Positions 13,641-21,271 of a stretch of DNA of 40,146 nt are shown piece after piece (the stretch's first letter is position 1; every line of letters starts with the position of its first letter). Both the position numbers and the translations under genes were made by a program. The notes beneath the pieces are model-generated. The model had not been told where the DNA came from. It saw nothing but the letters and a program-made list of their open reading frames with translations, and ran no database searches. The DNA is from a virus. The DNA is taken from IMG/VR virus record IMGVR_UViG_3300040803_000026, positions 1 through 40,146 of that record; one strand, written 5' to 3'.

Positions 13641-13850
13641 ATGGTAAATAGGTATGCAGTTGTGAATCAAATTGAGAGGGATGATTTTGAAAAAGAATGG
13701 CAAATGCCATATGGATATGCGTCTTGTTATATTACACTTGATATGGAAGATGCAATGAATTATATGGAACAAGAATGTCCAGTAAATGAAATAGGTTGGG
13801 TTGTTGAAGAAGTCTCAAGTGAAGGTAGGTCAGTCGTTTATAGACGATAA
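13641..13850 (+). CDS. Small phage protein, 69 aa
   Basis: ATG 13641 with CAGGAGGAATCGG upstream. Acidic, mixed alpha/beta, with two Cys (in YASCYIT and EQECPV). The ending VEEVSSEGRSVVYRR is strand-like. Not recognised. A short transcript unit: own promoter, long leader and terminator at 13880. Confidence 0.65.
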   Translation: MVNRYAVVNQIERDDFEKEWQMPYGYASCYITLDMEDAMNYMEQECPVNEIGWVVEEVSSEGRSVVYRR

Positions 13851-13879
13851 GTTGTAAAAATCAAATTGAGAAAAGAACG

Positions 13880-13906
13880 ATACCCACCCTAGCGGTGGGT
13901 ATTTTA
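13880..13906 (+). terminator. Rho-independent terminator, short U tract
   Basis: ATACCCACC (13880-13888) / GGTGGGTAT (13894-13902), loop CTAGC, then TTTTAT. The gene at 13926 follows with no visible promoter, so partial readthrough is likely. Confidence 0.8.
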
Positions 13907-13925
13907 TCTATAAGGAGTAAATATA

Positions 13926-14726
13926 ATGGAAAGTTCGAAATCTGTATTTGTATTAGAAAAAACTATTGATGGTGCATGGTTTAAGTTATTATATGAAATA
14001 TATCACTATGGAAGAATAAATAAAATAACATCGGGTTCATATGAAGGAATAAATCGACTTGAATTTGATTACGCGGCTGGTACTATTGAGTATCCTACAA
14101 CTCGTCCATTATCACCTATAATGCCAGAAGGTGTCCCACCTGTTACAACCGATGAAGAAATAGAAAAATATTTTATAAACTATATAATGGATGGATATAA
14201 TTTAGCGGAAAATGAACATTATAGATATGCAACATTTATTACTGGTGGTCCTTATAAATTACCAAAGGTAACTGCGTATGAATTATATGGTACCGATGGT
14301 AAAACTTATAAATATCGTGATATTCATAATCTAACTATGAATGTTCCAAATCAAGTTGAATTTGTGATTAATCATTATAAAGAAAAGGGGTTTGGTAATA
14401 ATCATTGTTATATTACAGTTGGTTATCCAGAAAGTTCATTTGCTTATGCAATTCCTTATACAAATGAAATGGAGAGACAAACATCACCCTGTCTTAGAGG
14501 AATTGATACACATATAAAAAACAATAAACTTCATATGGCGGTTGTGTTTAGATCATGGGATTTATATGGTGCATTTCCTGAAAATATGGGTGGTATTACT
14601 ATGTTGGGTGAGTATATTGCAGACCAACTTGGTATTGAAATGGGACCACTTTCATTTTCTTGTTTAAAATTACATTGTTATGACTTTCAAATTGAAGCAG
14701 TAAAGGCAAGATTAAATATAAAATGA
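13926..14726 (+). CDS. Thymidylate-synthase-family enzyme, archaeal-like form
   Basis: 266 aa, ATG 13926 after AAGGAG. Family motifs: catalytic Cys189 in QTSPCLRG, then FRSWDLYGAFPENMGG (Arg209, Ser210, Asp212, Asn220) and KLHCYDF (His250, Tyr252), the counterparts of the phosphate, folate and ribose contacts of ThyA. Asn220 occupies the position that reads uracil in dUMP enzymes; T4 dCMP hydroxymethylase has Asp there. So dUMP is the likely substrate, methylated or hydroxymethylated with methylene-tetrahydrofolate. The RSWDLYGxFPEN form resembles archaeal-type synthases. Its C-terminal codons are partly duplicated at 15219, see the repeat. Confidence 0.78.
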   Translation: MESSKSVFVLEKTIDGAWFKLLYEIYHYGRINKITSGSYEGINRLEFDYAAGTIEYPTTRPLSPIMPEGVPPVTTDEEIEKYFINYIMDGYNLAENEHYRYATFITGGPYKLPKVTAYELYGTDGKTYKYRDIHNLTMNVPNQVEFVINHYKEKGFGNNHCYITVGYPESSFAYAIPYTNEMERQTSPCLRGIDTHIKNNKLHMAVVFRSWDLYGAFPENMGGITMLGEYIADQLGIEMGPLSFSCLKLHCYDFQIEAVKARLNIK

Positions 14727-14735
14727 CAAAAGTAG
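14696..14735 (+). repeat. Direct repeat A, left copy
   Basis: 40 nt matching 15219-15258 at 37 positions; 14708-14735 is an exact 28-nt match. The left copy covers the last codons of the thymidylate-synthase-family gene plus the start (MTKV) of the DPPY methyltransferase. Confidence 0.9.
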
Positions 14736-15217
14736 AACTTGTTAATACAAATCTTAGAAGATATACATTTCAATCACCAAAAATAAAAGAATGGGTTGAA
14801 TGTAATTCGAAGGGCTATGTGTTAAATTTATTTGCAGGAATAACTAAGTTAAATTTAAACGAAATAAGAAATGACATTCAAGAAGAATCTGACTATAATA
14901 TGGATGCTTTAGATTTTGTTTTATCATGGGAAGGTAAAAAATTTGATACCATAATATTAGACCCACCATATTCATATAGAAAAGCAATGGAAATGTATAA
15001 GGGTAAATATACAAGTAGATTCAAACAAATTGCAGATAATTTAGAGAATATATTAAAACAAGATAGTAAAGTAATATCTTTTGGATATCATTCATCTTTT
15101 ATGGGTAAGAAAAGAGGATTTGATTTAGTAAAATTATGTGTTTTTGCTCATGGTGGTGCTCAACATTGTACTATAGGAATAATAGAACAAAAACCAAATT
15201 TATTATTTTTCAATTAA
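14723..15217 (+). CDS. SAM-dependent methyltransferase with DPPY motif
   Basis: 164 aa, ATG 14723 overlapping the previous stop (ATGA). LNLFAGITKL (residues 34-43) is the SAM-binding motif I, RND and MDALDFV follow, and LDPPYSYRK (about residues 79-87) is the DPPY motif of N6-adenine or related amino methyltransferases. It is short and lacks an obvious target-recognition domain. It probably modifies a base in DNA or RNA. Because it overlaps a thymidylate-synthase-family gene and is flanked by direct repeats including its own start codon, it looks like an inserted cassette. Confidence 0.7.
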   Translation: MTKVELVNTNLRRYTFQSPKIKEWVECNSKGYVLNLFAGITKLNLNEIRNDIQEESDYNMDALDFVLSWEGKKFDTIILDPPYSYRKAMEMYKGKYTSRFKQIADNLENILKQDSKVISFGYHSSFMGKKRGFDLVKLCVFAHGGAQHCTIGIIEQKPNLLFFN

Positions 15218-15218
15218 A

Positions 15219-15258
15219 AGCAGTATAAGAAAGATTAAATATAAAATGACAAAAGTAG
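15219..15258 (+). repeat. Direct repeat A, right copy
   Basis: Second copy of the repeat at 14696-14735, starting 1 nt after the stop codon of the DPPY gene. It carries a relic of the thymidylate-synthase C-terminus (AV-stop-ERLNIK-stop against AVKARLNIK-stop) followed by the DUF4326 start (MTKV). Confidence 0.9.
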
Positions 15259-15527
15259 TCAATCTAAAAAGAGAACCTTATGAAATATATATAGGTAGAG
15301 GTAGTAAATGGGGAAATCCTTTTATAATGAAAAATTCATCGGAGTCTGAAAGAAATAGAGTTTGCGATGAGTATGAAAATTGGTTTTGGACAACTGAATT
15401 ACCATCGCAAATTTCAGAAATTCGTGGAAAAGTGTTAGGTTGCTACTGTAAACCAAAAAGATGTCATGGTGATTTTTTAGTGAAAATTGCAGATCAAGAT
15501 TTAAGTATATTTTTTAAAGGGGATTGA
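15246..15527 (+). CDS. DUF4326 protein
   Basis: 93 aa from ATG 15246. Characteristic features of DUF4326: VVNLKREPYEIYIGRGSKWGNPF, then ...RGKVLGCYCKPKRCHGDFL. The conserved YIGRGxxWGNPF and CYCxPxxCHGD segments suggest a nucleotide or metal site. The family is common in phages and often lies near nucleotide-metabolism genes, but its activity is not established to my knowledge. Start codon and first codons are shared with the upstream methyltransferase gene through repeat A. Confidence 0.85.
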   Translation: MTKVVNLKREPYEIYIGRGSKWGNPFIMKNSSESERNRVCDEYENWFWTTELPSQISEIRGKVLGCYCKPKRCHGDFLVKIADQDLSIFFKGD

Positions 15528-15530
15528 TAA

Positions 15531-16058
15531 ATGGAAGCAGCATACTTTATAAGTCCAAAAGGTGAAGTAATATACTGTGGAAATAAACATATAACAAAAG
15601 TGATAGAAAATCCTAAAAAATTTGGATTAGATAAGGGTGTTATAGAATATCTTTATGACTTTTATAATGAGAAATTTGGAACAGAAGGTAAGGCAAGAGA
15701 ACAAATTATAATTTCTCTAATAAATCAAGGTTGGGTGAGAATAAGAAAATATGGTGATAAATTTTGGACAATAAATGTTAATAAATTAGATGGTAAAGTA
15801 AAACAGATATTAAATAAATGGTCTAATCTTATATTGAAGGGTATTAATGGTATAAAAGAAATTGACCCATACATTCCTGTAAAAATTGTTTTTCCTACTG
15901 GTAATCCACAAACAACTACAATGAAATCAATGTCAGATGATAAAAATTTTGTTGTTGAAGATTTTGAATTAAAATTAACAGATATTAAGGATATGAAAGA
16001 TTTACCGTTGTATGAATGTTTTAAATTTAAAAAGATTTTGAGTAAATATGTGGTATGA
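15531..16058 (+). CDS. Phage hypothetical protein, 175 aa
   Basis: ATG 15531, 3 nt after the DUF4326 stop, with AAAGGGGAT upstream. The start AAYFISPKGEVIYC and KHITKVIENPKKFGL resemble phage proteins of unknown function that I know only by pattern. The N-terminal 100 residues look like a compact alpha/beta domain with INQGWVRIRKYG; the C-terminus is helical. No catalytic signature. Confidence 0.65.
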   Translation: MEAAYFISPKGEVIYCGNKHITKVIENPKKFGLDKGVIEYLYDFYNEKFGTEGKAREQIIISLINQGWVRIRKYGDKFWTINVNKLDGKVKQILNKWSNLILKGINGIKEIDPYIPVKIVFPTGNPQTTTMKSMSDDKNFVVEDFELKLTDIKDMKDLPLYECFKFKKILSKYVV

Positions 16059-16061
16059 GAT

Positions 16062-16496
16062 ATGAAAGAAATTGATGAAATTTTAGATGTAATAGAAGAA
16101 GGGTTTAAAGAAGAAAAGAAGAAAAAGGTAGAATCAAAACTAAAACCAACTTTTAACCCATATAATACATATTATAGTGGTGATAACATCTATTATACTA
16201 GTGGTAATCATACTCATGGTGATTATACATATATTAATCGCTCGACAAGTCCAGAAATTGAATATAGAAGAAAAGATTCAATTAAACATATATGTCGATG
16301 TAAAACAGAAATCGAAATAATAGGAGAAAAATTAGATAGACGATATGATTCATATGAATATCAACAGTTTATTCCAATGGTTGATGTTCCATTAGAAAGA
16401 AGGTCCAGAATATATTGTCCTAAATGTGGTATGTTAATTGAAGTTTTAGATATTAAGATTGAACAAGTTTTATCAAATTTTGAACAAGGGGTTTGA
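16062..16496 (+). CDS. Putative zinc-binding protein, 144 aa
   Basis: ATG 16062. The N-terminal acidic/basic helix is followed by a Tyr/Asn/Gly-rich low-complexity stretch (YNTYYSGDNIYYTSGNHTHG). A C-terminal Cys cluster follows, HICRC near residue 86 and CPKCG near 123, a probable zinc ribbon. Overlaps the ribonucleotide reductase ribosome site, so it is probably translated together with it. Function unknown. Confidence 0.65.
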   Translation: MKEIDEILDVIEEGFKEEKKKKVESKLKPTFNPYNTYYSGDNIYYTSGNHTHGDYTYINRSTSPEIEYRRKDSIKHICRCKTEIEIIGEKLDRRYDSYEYQQFIPMVDVPLERRSRIYCPKCGMLIEVLDIKIEQVLSNFEQGV

Positions 16497-16498
16497 AA

Positions 16499-18787
16499 AT
16501 GTCAGTGAATTTAAGTGAAAATGCGTTAAAACAGTTTGAAAATTTATATAGTTTTACTGGTGAAACTGTAGAAGATACATTTAGAAGGGTTAGTGGTGAA
16601 TTTTCCAAAAATGAAGAACAATTTGATTTTGCATATAATATTCTTGAACAAAATATATGGAGACCAAATACTCCAGCGTTTTTAAATGCCGGTACAAATC
16701 ATAAAGTTTTTTCGGCTTGTTATGTTGTTGGATTAGAAGATAGTATGGAAAGTATATATGACATTGCTAATATAGCAAGAAAAATTTTTCAATTTGGGTC
16801 AGGTATAGGTATTCCAATTGGTAATTTAAGAGAAAGAGAGTCATATATATTTGAAGGTGATCCAGAAAAAGAACCAGAGGGTAGGTCATCCGGTCCTATT
16901 ACTTTTATGAAGTTATTTGATGCTGTTGGTGAGACAACAAAATCAGGTGGTAGAGTAAGACGAGCCGCTATTTTAACTTCTATGTTAGTTCATCATCCAG
17001 ATATAATGGAATATATATCCTGTAAGGAGCAAGATGGTCGTCTTGCAAATATGAATATATCTGTTAATATAACTGATGTATTCATGAAGGCATTGAATGA
17101 TGGAATTGATATAAATTTAATTTCACCAAATGGTGATAAAATTGTTGGTAGAATGAATGCACAAGAAATATGGGATAGAATCGCAGATATGGCTTGGAAA
17201 TCTGCCGATCCTGGTATTATATTTATAGATAATATGAATAAATATAACCCATTGATAAAAAGTTATAAAATTGAAGCAACAAATCCATGTGGAGAACAAC
17301 CATTACTACCATTTGGATGTTGTAATTTAAGTGCTATTAATGTAGCAAAATTTGTTAAAGATGGTGAATTTGATTGGATTTTGTTTTATGATACTGTTTT
17401 TGAAGTAATGGAATTAATGGATAATGTTATAGATGTAATGAATTTTCCAGAAGAATCGGCAAAACCATATCCAAAAGTTGACCGTTTTAGACAAACAGCA
17501 GAAAAATATAGACAAGTTGGTATTGGTCCTATGGGTCTTGCAGATGCCCTATATATGTTAGGTCTTAGATATGATGGTCCTGATGGTAGAAAATTTGCAG
17601 GAAAAATAATGAAAGTTATGACTGCTGCGTGTGCTCATAAAAGTGCGTTATTAGCAAAAGAATACGGACCTTTTTATGAATATGAATTACATAAAGAAGA
17701 TATGTTAAGAATACTTTCAGAACATATGGGAATTAGTGAATCGGAAGATGAGGAACTTGATAAGAGAATAAAAGAGTCATGGGAACTTGTAAAGAAATAT
17801 GGTGTTAGAAATGCCCAATTTACCACCGCACAACCAACTGGTACTACTGCTTTATCTTGTGATGCGTCTTATGGAATTGAACCTATGTTTGGTTTGGTAT
17901 TTTATAAGAATTATATTGATGGAACTGTTGGTATTATATCTAATCCAATATTTCATGAAAAGTTTAAGAATGAGGAATGGTATACAGATGAATTACTTGA
18001 AAAGATTATAAAAAACAAGGGTTCATTAAAGGGTATTCGTGGTATTCCTGAAGAAGTGAGAAAAGTTTTTGTTGTTGCTCATGATATCAATTATAAGTCA
18101 AGAGTTGATATGCAGGCGGAAATACAAAAATATTGTTCAACTGCGATTTCTTCAACTGTTAATTTACCCAAAGAAGTAACTAAAGATGATATATCAGATT
18201 TATATAAATATGCCTGGCAAAAGGGTTTAAAAGGTATAACAATATATCGTGATGGTTCGAAGAAATTTCAACCTGTTACATTTGAGTGTAAAGAAGAAAA
18301 AACAGGATTTGAGTTAACTGATTTACCATCAAAATTAAATTCAACAAGATATAAGTTAGAAACTGGTAATGGTAGAATGTATGTTAATATATCTGATTAT
18401 AAGAGTAATCCATTAGAGGTTTTCATTTATCTTGGTAAATCTGGTCAAATTTTAAATACATTTTCTGAGGCTATGGGTAGGTTGATATCAATAGCACTTC
18501 AATCAGGTGTTTCTGTTGAATCAATTTCTAAAACATTAATTGGTATAAATAGTGATAAGCCAATATGGTATAGATTTGAACCAGAGGATAAAAAACCATC
18601 ATCAATATTAAGTATACCAGATGGTATTGGTCAACTTTTAAGTCGTTATTATTCAGGTAAAAGATATGAGGGTGAATTATCAGGTGAAGTATGTCCCAAA
18701 TGTGGAAAAAATACTTATAGACCAATTGAAGGTTGTTGGACTTGTATAAAAGAAGAAGGTGGTTGTGGTTATTCTAAGTGTTCATAA
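16499..18787 (+). CDS. nrdJ: Class II (adenosylcobalamin) ribonucleotide reductase
   Basis: 762 aa. ATG 16499 follows AAGGGG at 16486-16491; the in-frame TTG at 16493 overlaps the spacing. Key sites: FSACYV with Cys74 (first redox Cys), TNPCGEQ with Asn262, Cys264 (thiyl radical) and Glu266, then FGCCNLSAIN. The C-terminus carries a zinc ribbon (CPKCG ... CWTC ... CGYSKCS) that also holds the redox Cys. A class II enzyme reduces ribonucleoside di- or triphosphates to deoxy forms with B12 in air or without it. It implies a B12-supplied host. Single-gene enzyme: no nrdB is seen. Confidence 0.92.
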   Translation: MSVNLSENALKQFENLYSFTGETVEDTFRRVSGEFSKNEEQFDFAYNILEQNIWRPNTPAFLNAGTNHKVFSACYVVGLEDSMESIYDIANIARKIFQFGSGIGIPIGNLRERESYIFEGDPEKEPEGRSSGPITFMKLFDAVGETTKSGGRVRRAAILTSMLVHHPDIMEYISCKEQDGRLANMNISVNITDVFMKALNDGIDINLISPNGDKIVGRMNAQEIWDRIADMAWKSADPGIIFIDNMNKYNPLIKSYKIEATNPCGEQPLLPFGCCNLSAINVAKFVKDGEFDWILFYDTVFEVMELMDNVIDVMNFPEESAKPYPKVDRFRQTAEKYRQVGIGPMGLADALYMLGLRYDGPDGRKFAGKIMKVMTAACAHKSALLAKEYGPFYEYELHKEDMLRILSEHMGISESEDEELDKRIKESWELVKKYGVRNAQFTTAQPTGTTALSCDASYGIEPMFGLVFYKNYIDGTVGIISNPIFHEKFKNEEWYTDELLEKIIKNKGSLKGIRGIPEEVRKVFVVAHDINYKSRVDMQAEIQKYCSTAISSTVNLPKEVTKDDISDLYKYAWQKGLKGITIYRDGSKKFQPVTFECKEEKTGFELTDLPSKLNSTRYKLETGNGRMYVNISDYKSNPLEVFIYLGKSGQILNTFSEAMGRLISIALQSGVSVESISKTLIGINSDKPIWYRFEPEDKKPSSILSIPDGIGQLLSRYYSGKRYEGELSGEVCPKCGKNTYRPIEGCWTCIKEEGGCGYSKCS

Positions 18788-18836
18788 AAAAATAAATAAT
18801 AAAAAGAAGTTACTTTTAATTAAGGAGAAGAAATAA

Positions 18837-19193
18837 ATGGCAACATTGAGAGAGGCATTTGATGATGTAGTATCAGAGGGAACTGATGCTATTGTTGACA
18901 CTGGTTATAGTAAACTCCCACCTATGTCTGGTGAGGAAATTGCAAAAGAACTAGGTATTACAAGACAAGCTGTATCTCAAACTCTAAAAAGAGCGATGGG
19001 AAAGGCTTTTGAAGAAATGAAAAAAATGAACAAAGATATGGATGCATTTGAAGTAGCCGCAATGATGGCAATGGGTTGGGACGCAGCAAATACTGTAGCA
19101 GAAATGAAGAAATTTTTTACTCTATTTCCACCGAAAATTAGGAGCGAGATTGAACAGGCAGCATCTAAAAGGACAAGAGTTGGAAAGAAATAG
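18837..19193 (+). CDS. Sigma-region-4-like HTH regulator
   Basis: 118 aa from ATG 18837 with TTAAGGAGAAG. The HTH spans about residues 31-52: MSGEEIAKELGITRQAVSQT followed by LKRAMGKAF. This has the pattern of sigma-70 region 4 (binds the -35 element) or a sigma-4-related regulator. There is no region 2, so it is not a full sigma factor. It could be a phage late or middle transcription factor. The C-terminus is helical with DMDAFEVAAMMAMGWD. Ends in TAG. Confidence 0.68.
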   Translation: MATLREAFDDVVSEGTDAIVDTGYSKLPPMSGEEIAKELGITRQAVSQTLKRAMGKAFEEMKKMNKDMDAFEVAAMMAMGWDAANTVAEMKKFFTLFPPKIRSEIEQAASKRTRVGKK

Positions 19194-19341
19194 TATTTAC
19201 TTCCTTTGTATAAAATGTTATAATTGTAAAAAACAAAAAAATGGCAAAATTAAATGTTCTATAGGATATTTCGAAGATATAGTTGAACGAAATTGCGTAT
19301 ATAGTCCATTTGATTTTGATTGTGTTTATTACGAAGGATAG
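19180..19341 (+). CDS. Small Cys-rich protein, start uncertain
   Basis: A Cys-rich ORF (LCIKCYNCKKQ, then KIKCSIG, RNCVYS, DFDCVYY) ending in TAG at 19341. No in-frame ATG exists. TTG at 19180 (AAGGA upstream) or TTG at 19150 (TTAGGAG upstream) are the best starts; both overlap the previous gene. The ATG at 19241 is out of frame. The Cys spacing suggests a zinc-knuckle protein of about 50-64 aa. The promoter at 19196 lies inside either version, so it could serve only downstream genes. Confidence 0.5.
   Translation: MERNSIYFLCIKCYNCKKQKNGKIKCSIGYFEDIVERNCVYSPFDFDCVYYEG
19196..19224 (+). promoter_or_regulatory. T4-early-type promoter
   Basis: TTTACT (19196-19201), 17-nt spacer, TATAAT (19219-19224). 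It likely serves the Mom-like gene and primase. By eye it is the last such promoter until 30701. Confidence 0.72.
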
Positions 19342-19343
19342 GT

Positions 19344-19369
19344 AAATGATTGATTATGATGTGGTTAAT
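19344..19369 (+). repeat. Direct repeat B, left copy
   Basis: 26 nt identical to 20205-20230, covering the start codon and first eight codons (MIDYDVVN) of the Mom-like gene. Confidence 0.92.
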
Positions 19370-20203
19370 GAAAATGTAGAAAGAAAATTGATGAAAAAAG
19401 AGTTAAGTATTTGCGAAGTTGATAAAAGTATAGCAATCGACTTTATACAGAAATATCACTATTCCAAAGTAATGCCCAGTATAAATAAACATTTTTTGGG
19501 TTTATTCTGTGATAATAGTTTAGTCGGTTGCTTAACTTTAGGTTTCGGAACACAACCATTACAAACCATAAATAAGTTATTTCCAGGCTACAAAACAGAA
19601 CATTATTATGAAATTGGTAAGATGTGTATTGATGATGATATGCCAAAGAATACTGGTAGTCAGTTTATATCTTTGGTAAAAAAGTGGATGATAAAAAATA
19701 CCAAAAAAATATTTCTTTATACTTTAGCGGATGGCATCGTTGGTAAAATTGGTTATGTTTATCAAGCATCAAATTTTTATTATGGTGGATTTTTTTGGAC
19801 AGATGTATACATTGGAAGTGATGGAGAAAAAATTCATCCAAGGTCCGCCAAAATTTTATTGAAAGAAAATGCTGAATTTTTAGGTAAAGAAAAGGTTTTT
19901 TGGTTAACACCAGATTTTAACAAAGTAAAAGGAATAAGAAGAATAAGAGGAAAGATGTTTAGATATATGTTACCTCTATATAAGAAAGAAAAGAAAATAT
20001 TAGAAGAAATGGGATGGGTAAAAAATTCATATCCAAAAAGTGATAGTCTTGAATGGAAAGAACAGATAGATAAGGGAAAATATATTAAATTAGATGAAAT
20101 GCCAAAATTTGCATTAGATGTTGTCAATTTTAATTATAAAAATGTTAATGCACATAAGAAAAATATAAGAGGAGTAGAAATATTCTTTTTAAAAGAAAGA
20201 TGA
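19346..20203 (+). CDS. Mom-like DNA-modification protein (GNAT-like), tentative
   Basis: 285 aa from ATG 19346 (AAGGATAGG upstream). After the leader MIDYDVVN, the region ICEVDKSIAIDFIQKYHYSK ... HFLGLFCDNSLVGCLTLGFG resembles the Mom family of phage Mu, GNAT-like enzymes that convert adenine to a carbamoylmethyl-type base and so block restriction. Also EIGKMCIDDDMPKNTGSQFISL is acyltransferase-like. A second ATG (codon 16, MKKELSICEV) may be the ancestral start, because the first eight codons copy the primase start. DNA-modifying function is inferred from family resemblance; other GNAT activities are possible. Confidence 0.6.
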   Translation: MIDYDVVNENVERKLMKKELSICEVDKSIAIDFIQKYHYSKVMPSINKHFLGLFCDNSLVGCLTLGFGTQPLQTINKLFPGYKTEHYYEIGKMCIDDDMPKNTGSQFISLVKKWMIKNTKKIFLYTLADGIVGKIGYVYQASNFYYGGFFWTDVYIGSDGEKIHPRSAKILLKENAEFLGKEKVFWLTPDFNKVKGIRRIRGKMFRYMLPLYKKEKKILEEMGWVKNSYPKSDSLEWKEQIDKGKYIKLDEMPKFALDVVNFNYKNVNAHKKNIRGVEIFFLKER

Positions 20204-20204
20204 A

Positions 20205-20230
20205 AAATGATTGATTATGATGTGGTTAAT
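20205..20230 (+). repeat. Direct repeat B, right copy
   Basis: Identical to 19344-19369; begins 1 nt after the Mom-like stop codon and forms the start of the primase gene. Confidence 0.92.
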
Positions 20231-21259
20231 AAATTTGTATATGAATATTTATCATTAATAACAACAGATAGAAATGGAACACATTGGCACGCTCGTTGTC
20301 CTTTGTGTGGTGATTCAAAAAAGAGTAATAGAAAAAAAAGATTTCATTTAGACTACAACAATGGGAACCCGATATGGAACTGTTTTAATTGTCACCAATC
20401 GGGTTCTTTTTTGAAAATATATGCTGAATTAAAATCTATTTCTATTGAAGATGCAAAAATAGAATTATTTGGTTTCGATACTATTAGAGATAGACTCTCA
20501 AATAGAGAGATATTTCTTAATAATTTGCAAAAGGATAAAAAAATAAATTATGAAAATTTTAATTGGATTCGTGAAAAAAGTATTTCAAGGTTTGAAGAAG
20601 TTTCTGGAATCTTGTGTGTCAGGTATAAAGAAATCCTTGACAAGTTCGTGCGAGATAGAAAAATTTCGACCAATTATGACATTCTTATATGTTATGAGGG
20701 AGATTACAAGAATAGAATCATTGTTCCTGTTATTGATAGAAATGGTAATATTGTATATTTTCAGGCCAGGAGATTACCTGACTCAGATATTCAACCAAAA
20801 TATATAAATCCTAAAGTTGAAAAATCTACAATCATTTTAAATGAAGATAAGTTCGATAGAGATAAAAGTATAGTAATAACAGAAGGTTTACTTGATGCTT
20901 ATACTGTAGGTGATCAAGGAACATCTTGTTTGGGTGGATTTTTTTCCGATGAGTTTATTGGTATTATTTCAAACTATACAAGTAAAAATGTAATACTGGC
21001 GTTTGATAATCCATTTGTTGATAAAACTGGTTATAGAAATATGTTGAATTTTATAAAGGGAAATAGTAAAAGACCAGCAAGTATTTTTAGTAAAAAAGTG
21101 AAATATTTTATACCATCAAAAGACCATATAGATAGTAAAGATATAAATATGATTGATATAAAATACTCCATAAATAATATGTATGAATATATTGTGAAAA
21201 ATTCATATAGCTATATGGAATCATATGTAAAATTAAAAATTGATTTTAATAAGAGGTGA
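20207..21259 (+). CDS. 61: DNA primase, T4 gp61-like
   Basis: 350 aa (T4 gp61 is 342). The N-terminal CHC2-type zinc domain has Cys31, Cys34, Cys59 and Cys62 (CPLCGDSKK ... WNCFNCHQSG). The Toprim domain follows: IVITEGLLDAYT (catalytic Glu) and VILAFDNPFVDKTGY (metal-binding Asp). It makes short RNA primers for lagging-strand synthesis with the phage helicase, which is not in this window. Its first eight codons are duplicated at the start of the preceding gene. The ribosome site is weak (AGAAAGATG). Confidence 0.9.
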   Translation: MIDYDVVNKFVYEYLSLITTDRNGTHWHARCPLCGDSKKSNRKKRFHLDYNNGNPIWNCFNCHQSGSFLKIYAELKSISIEDAKIELFGFDTIRDRLSNREIFLNNLQKDKKINYENFNWIREKSISRFEEVSGILCVRYKEILDKFVRDRKISTNYDILICYEGDYKNRIIVPVIDRNGNIVYFQARRLPDSDIQPKYINPKVEKSTIILNEDKFDRDKSIVITEGLLDAYTVGDQGTSCLGGFFSDEFIGIISNYTSKNVILAFDNPFVDKTGYRNMLNFIKGNSKRPASIFSKKVKYFIPSKDHIDSKDINMIDIKYSINNMYEYIVKNSYSYMESYVKLKIDFNKR

Positions 21260-21271
21260 GATAATTAACAG

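Noticed and set aside
3350-19341. Genome-wide recoding of TAG as sense
   Set aside because: Several well-formed genes (2724, 3350, 11206, 18837, 19180) end in TAG at sensible positions with the next gene starting closely after, so TAG works as a normal stop.
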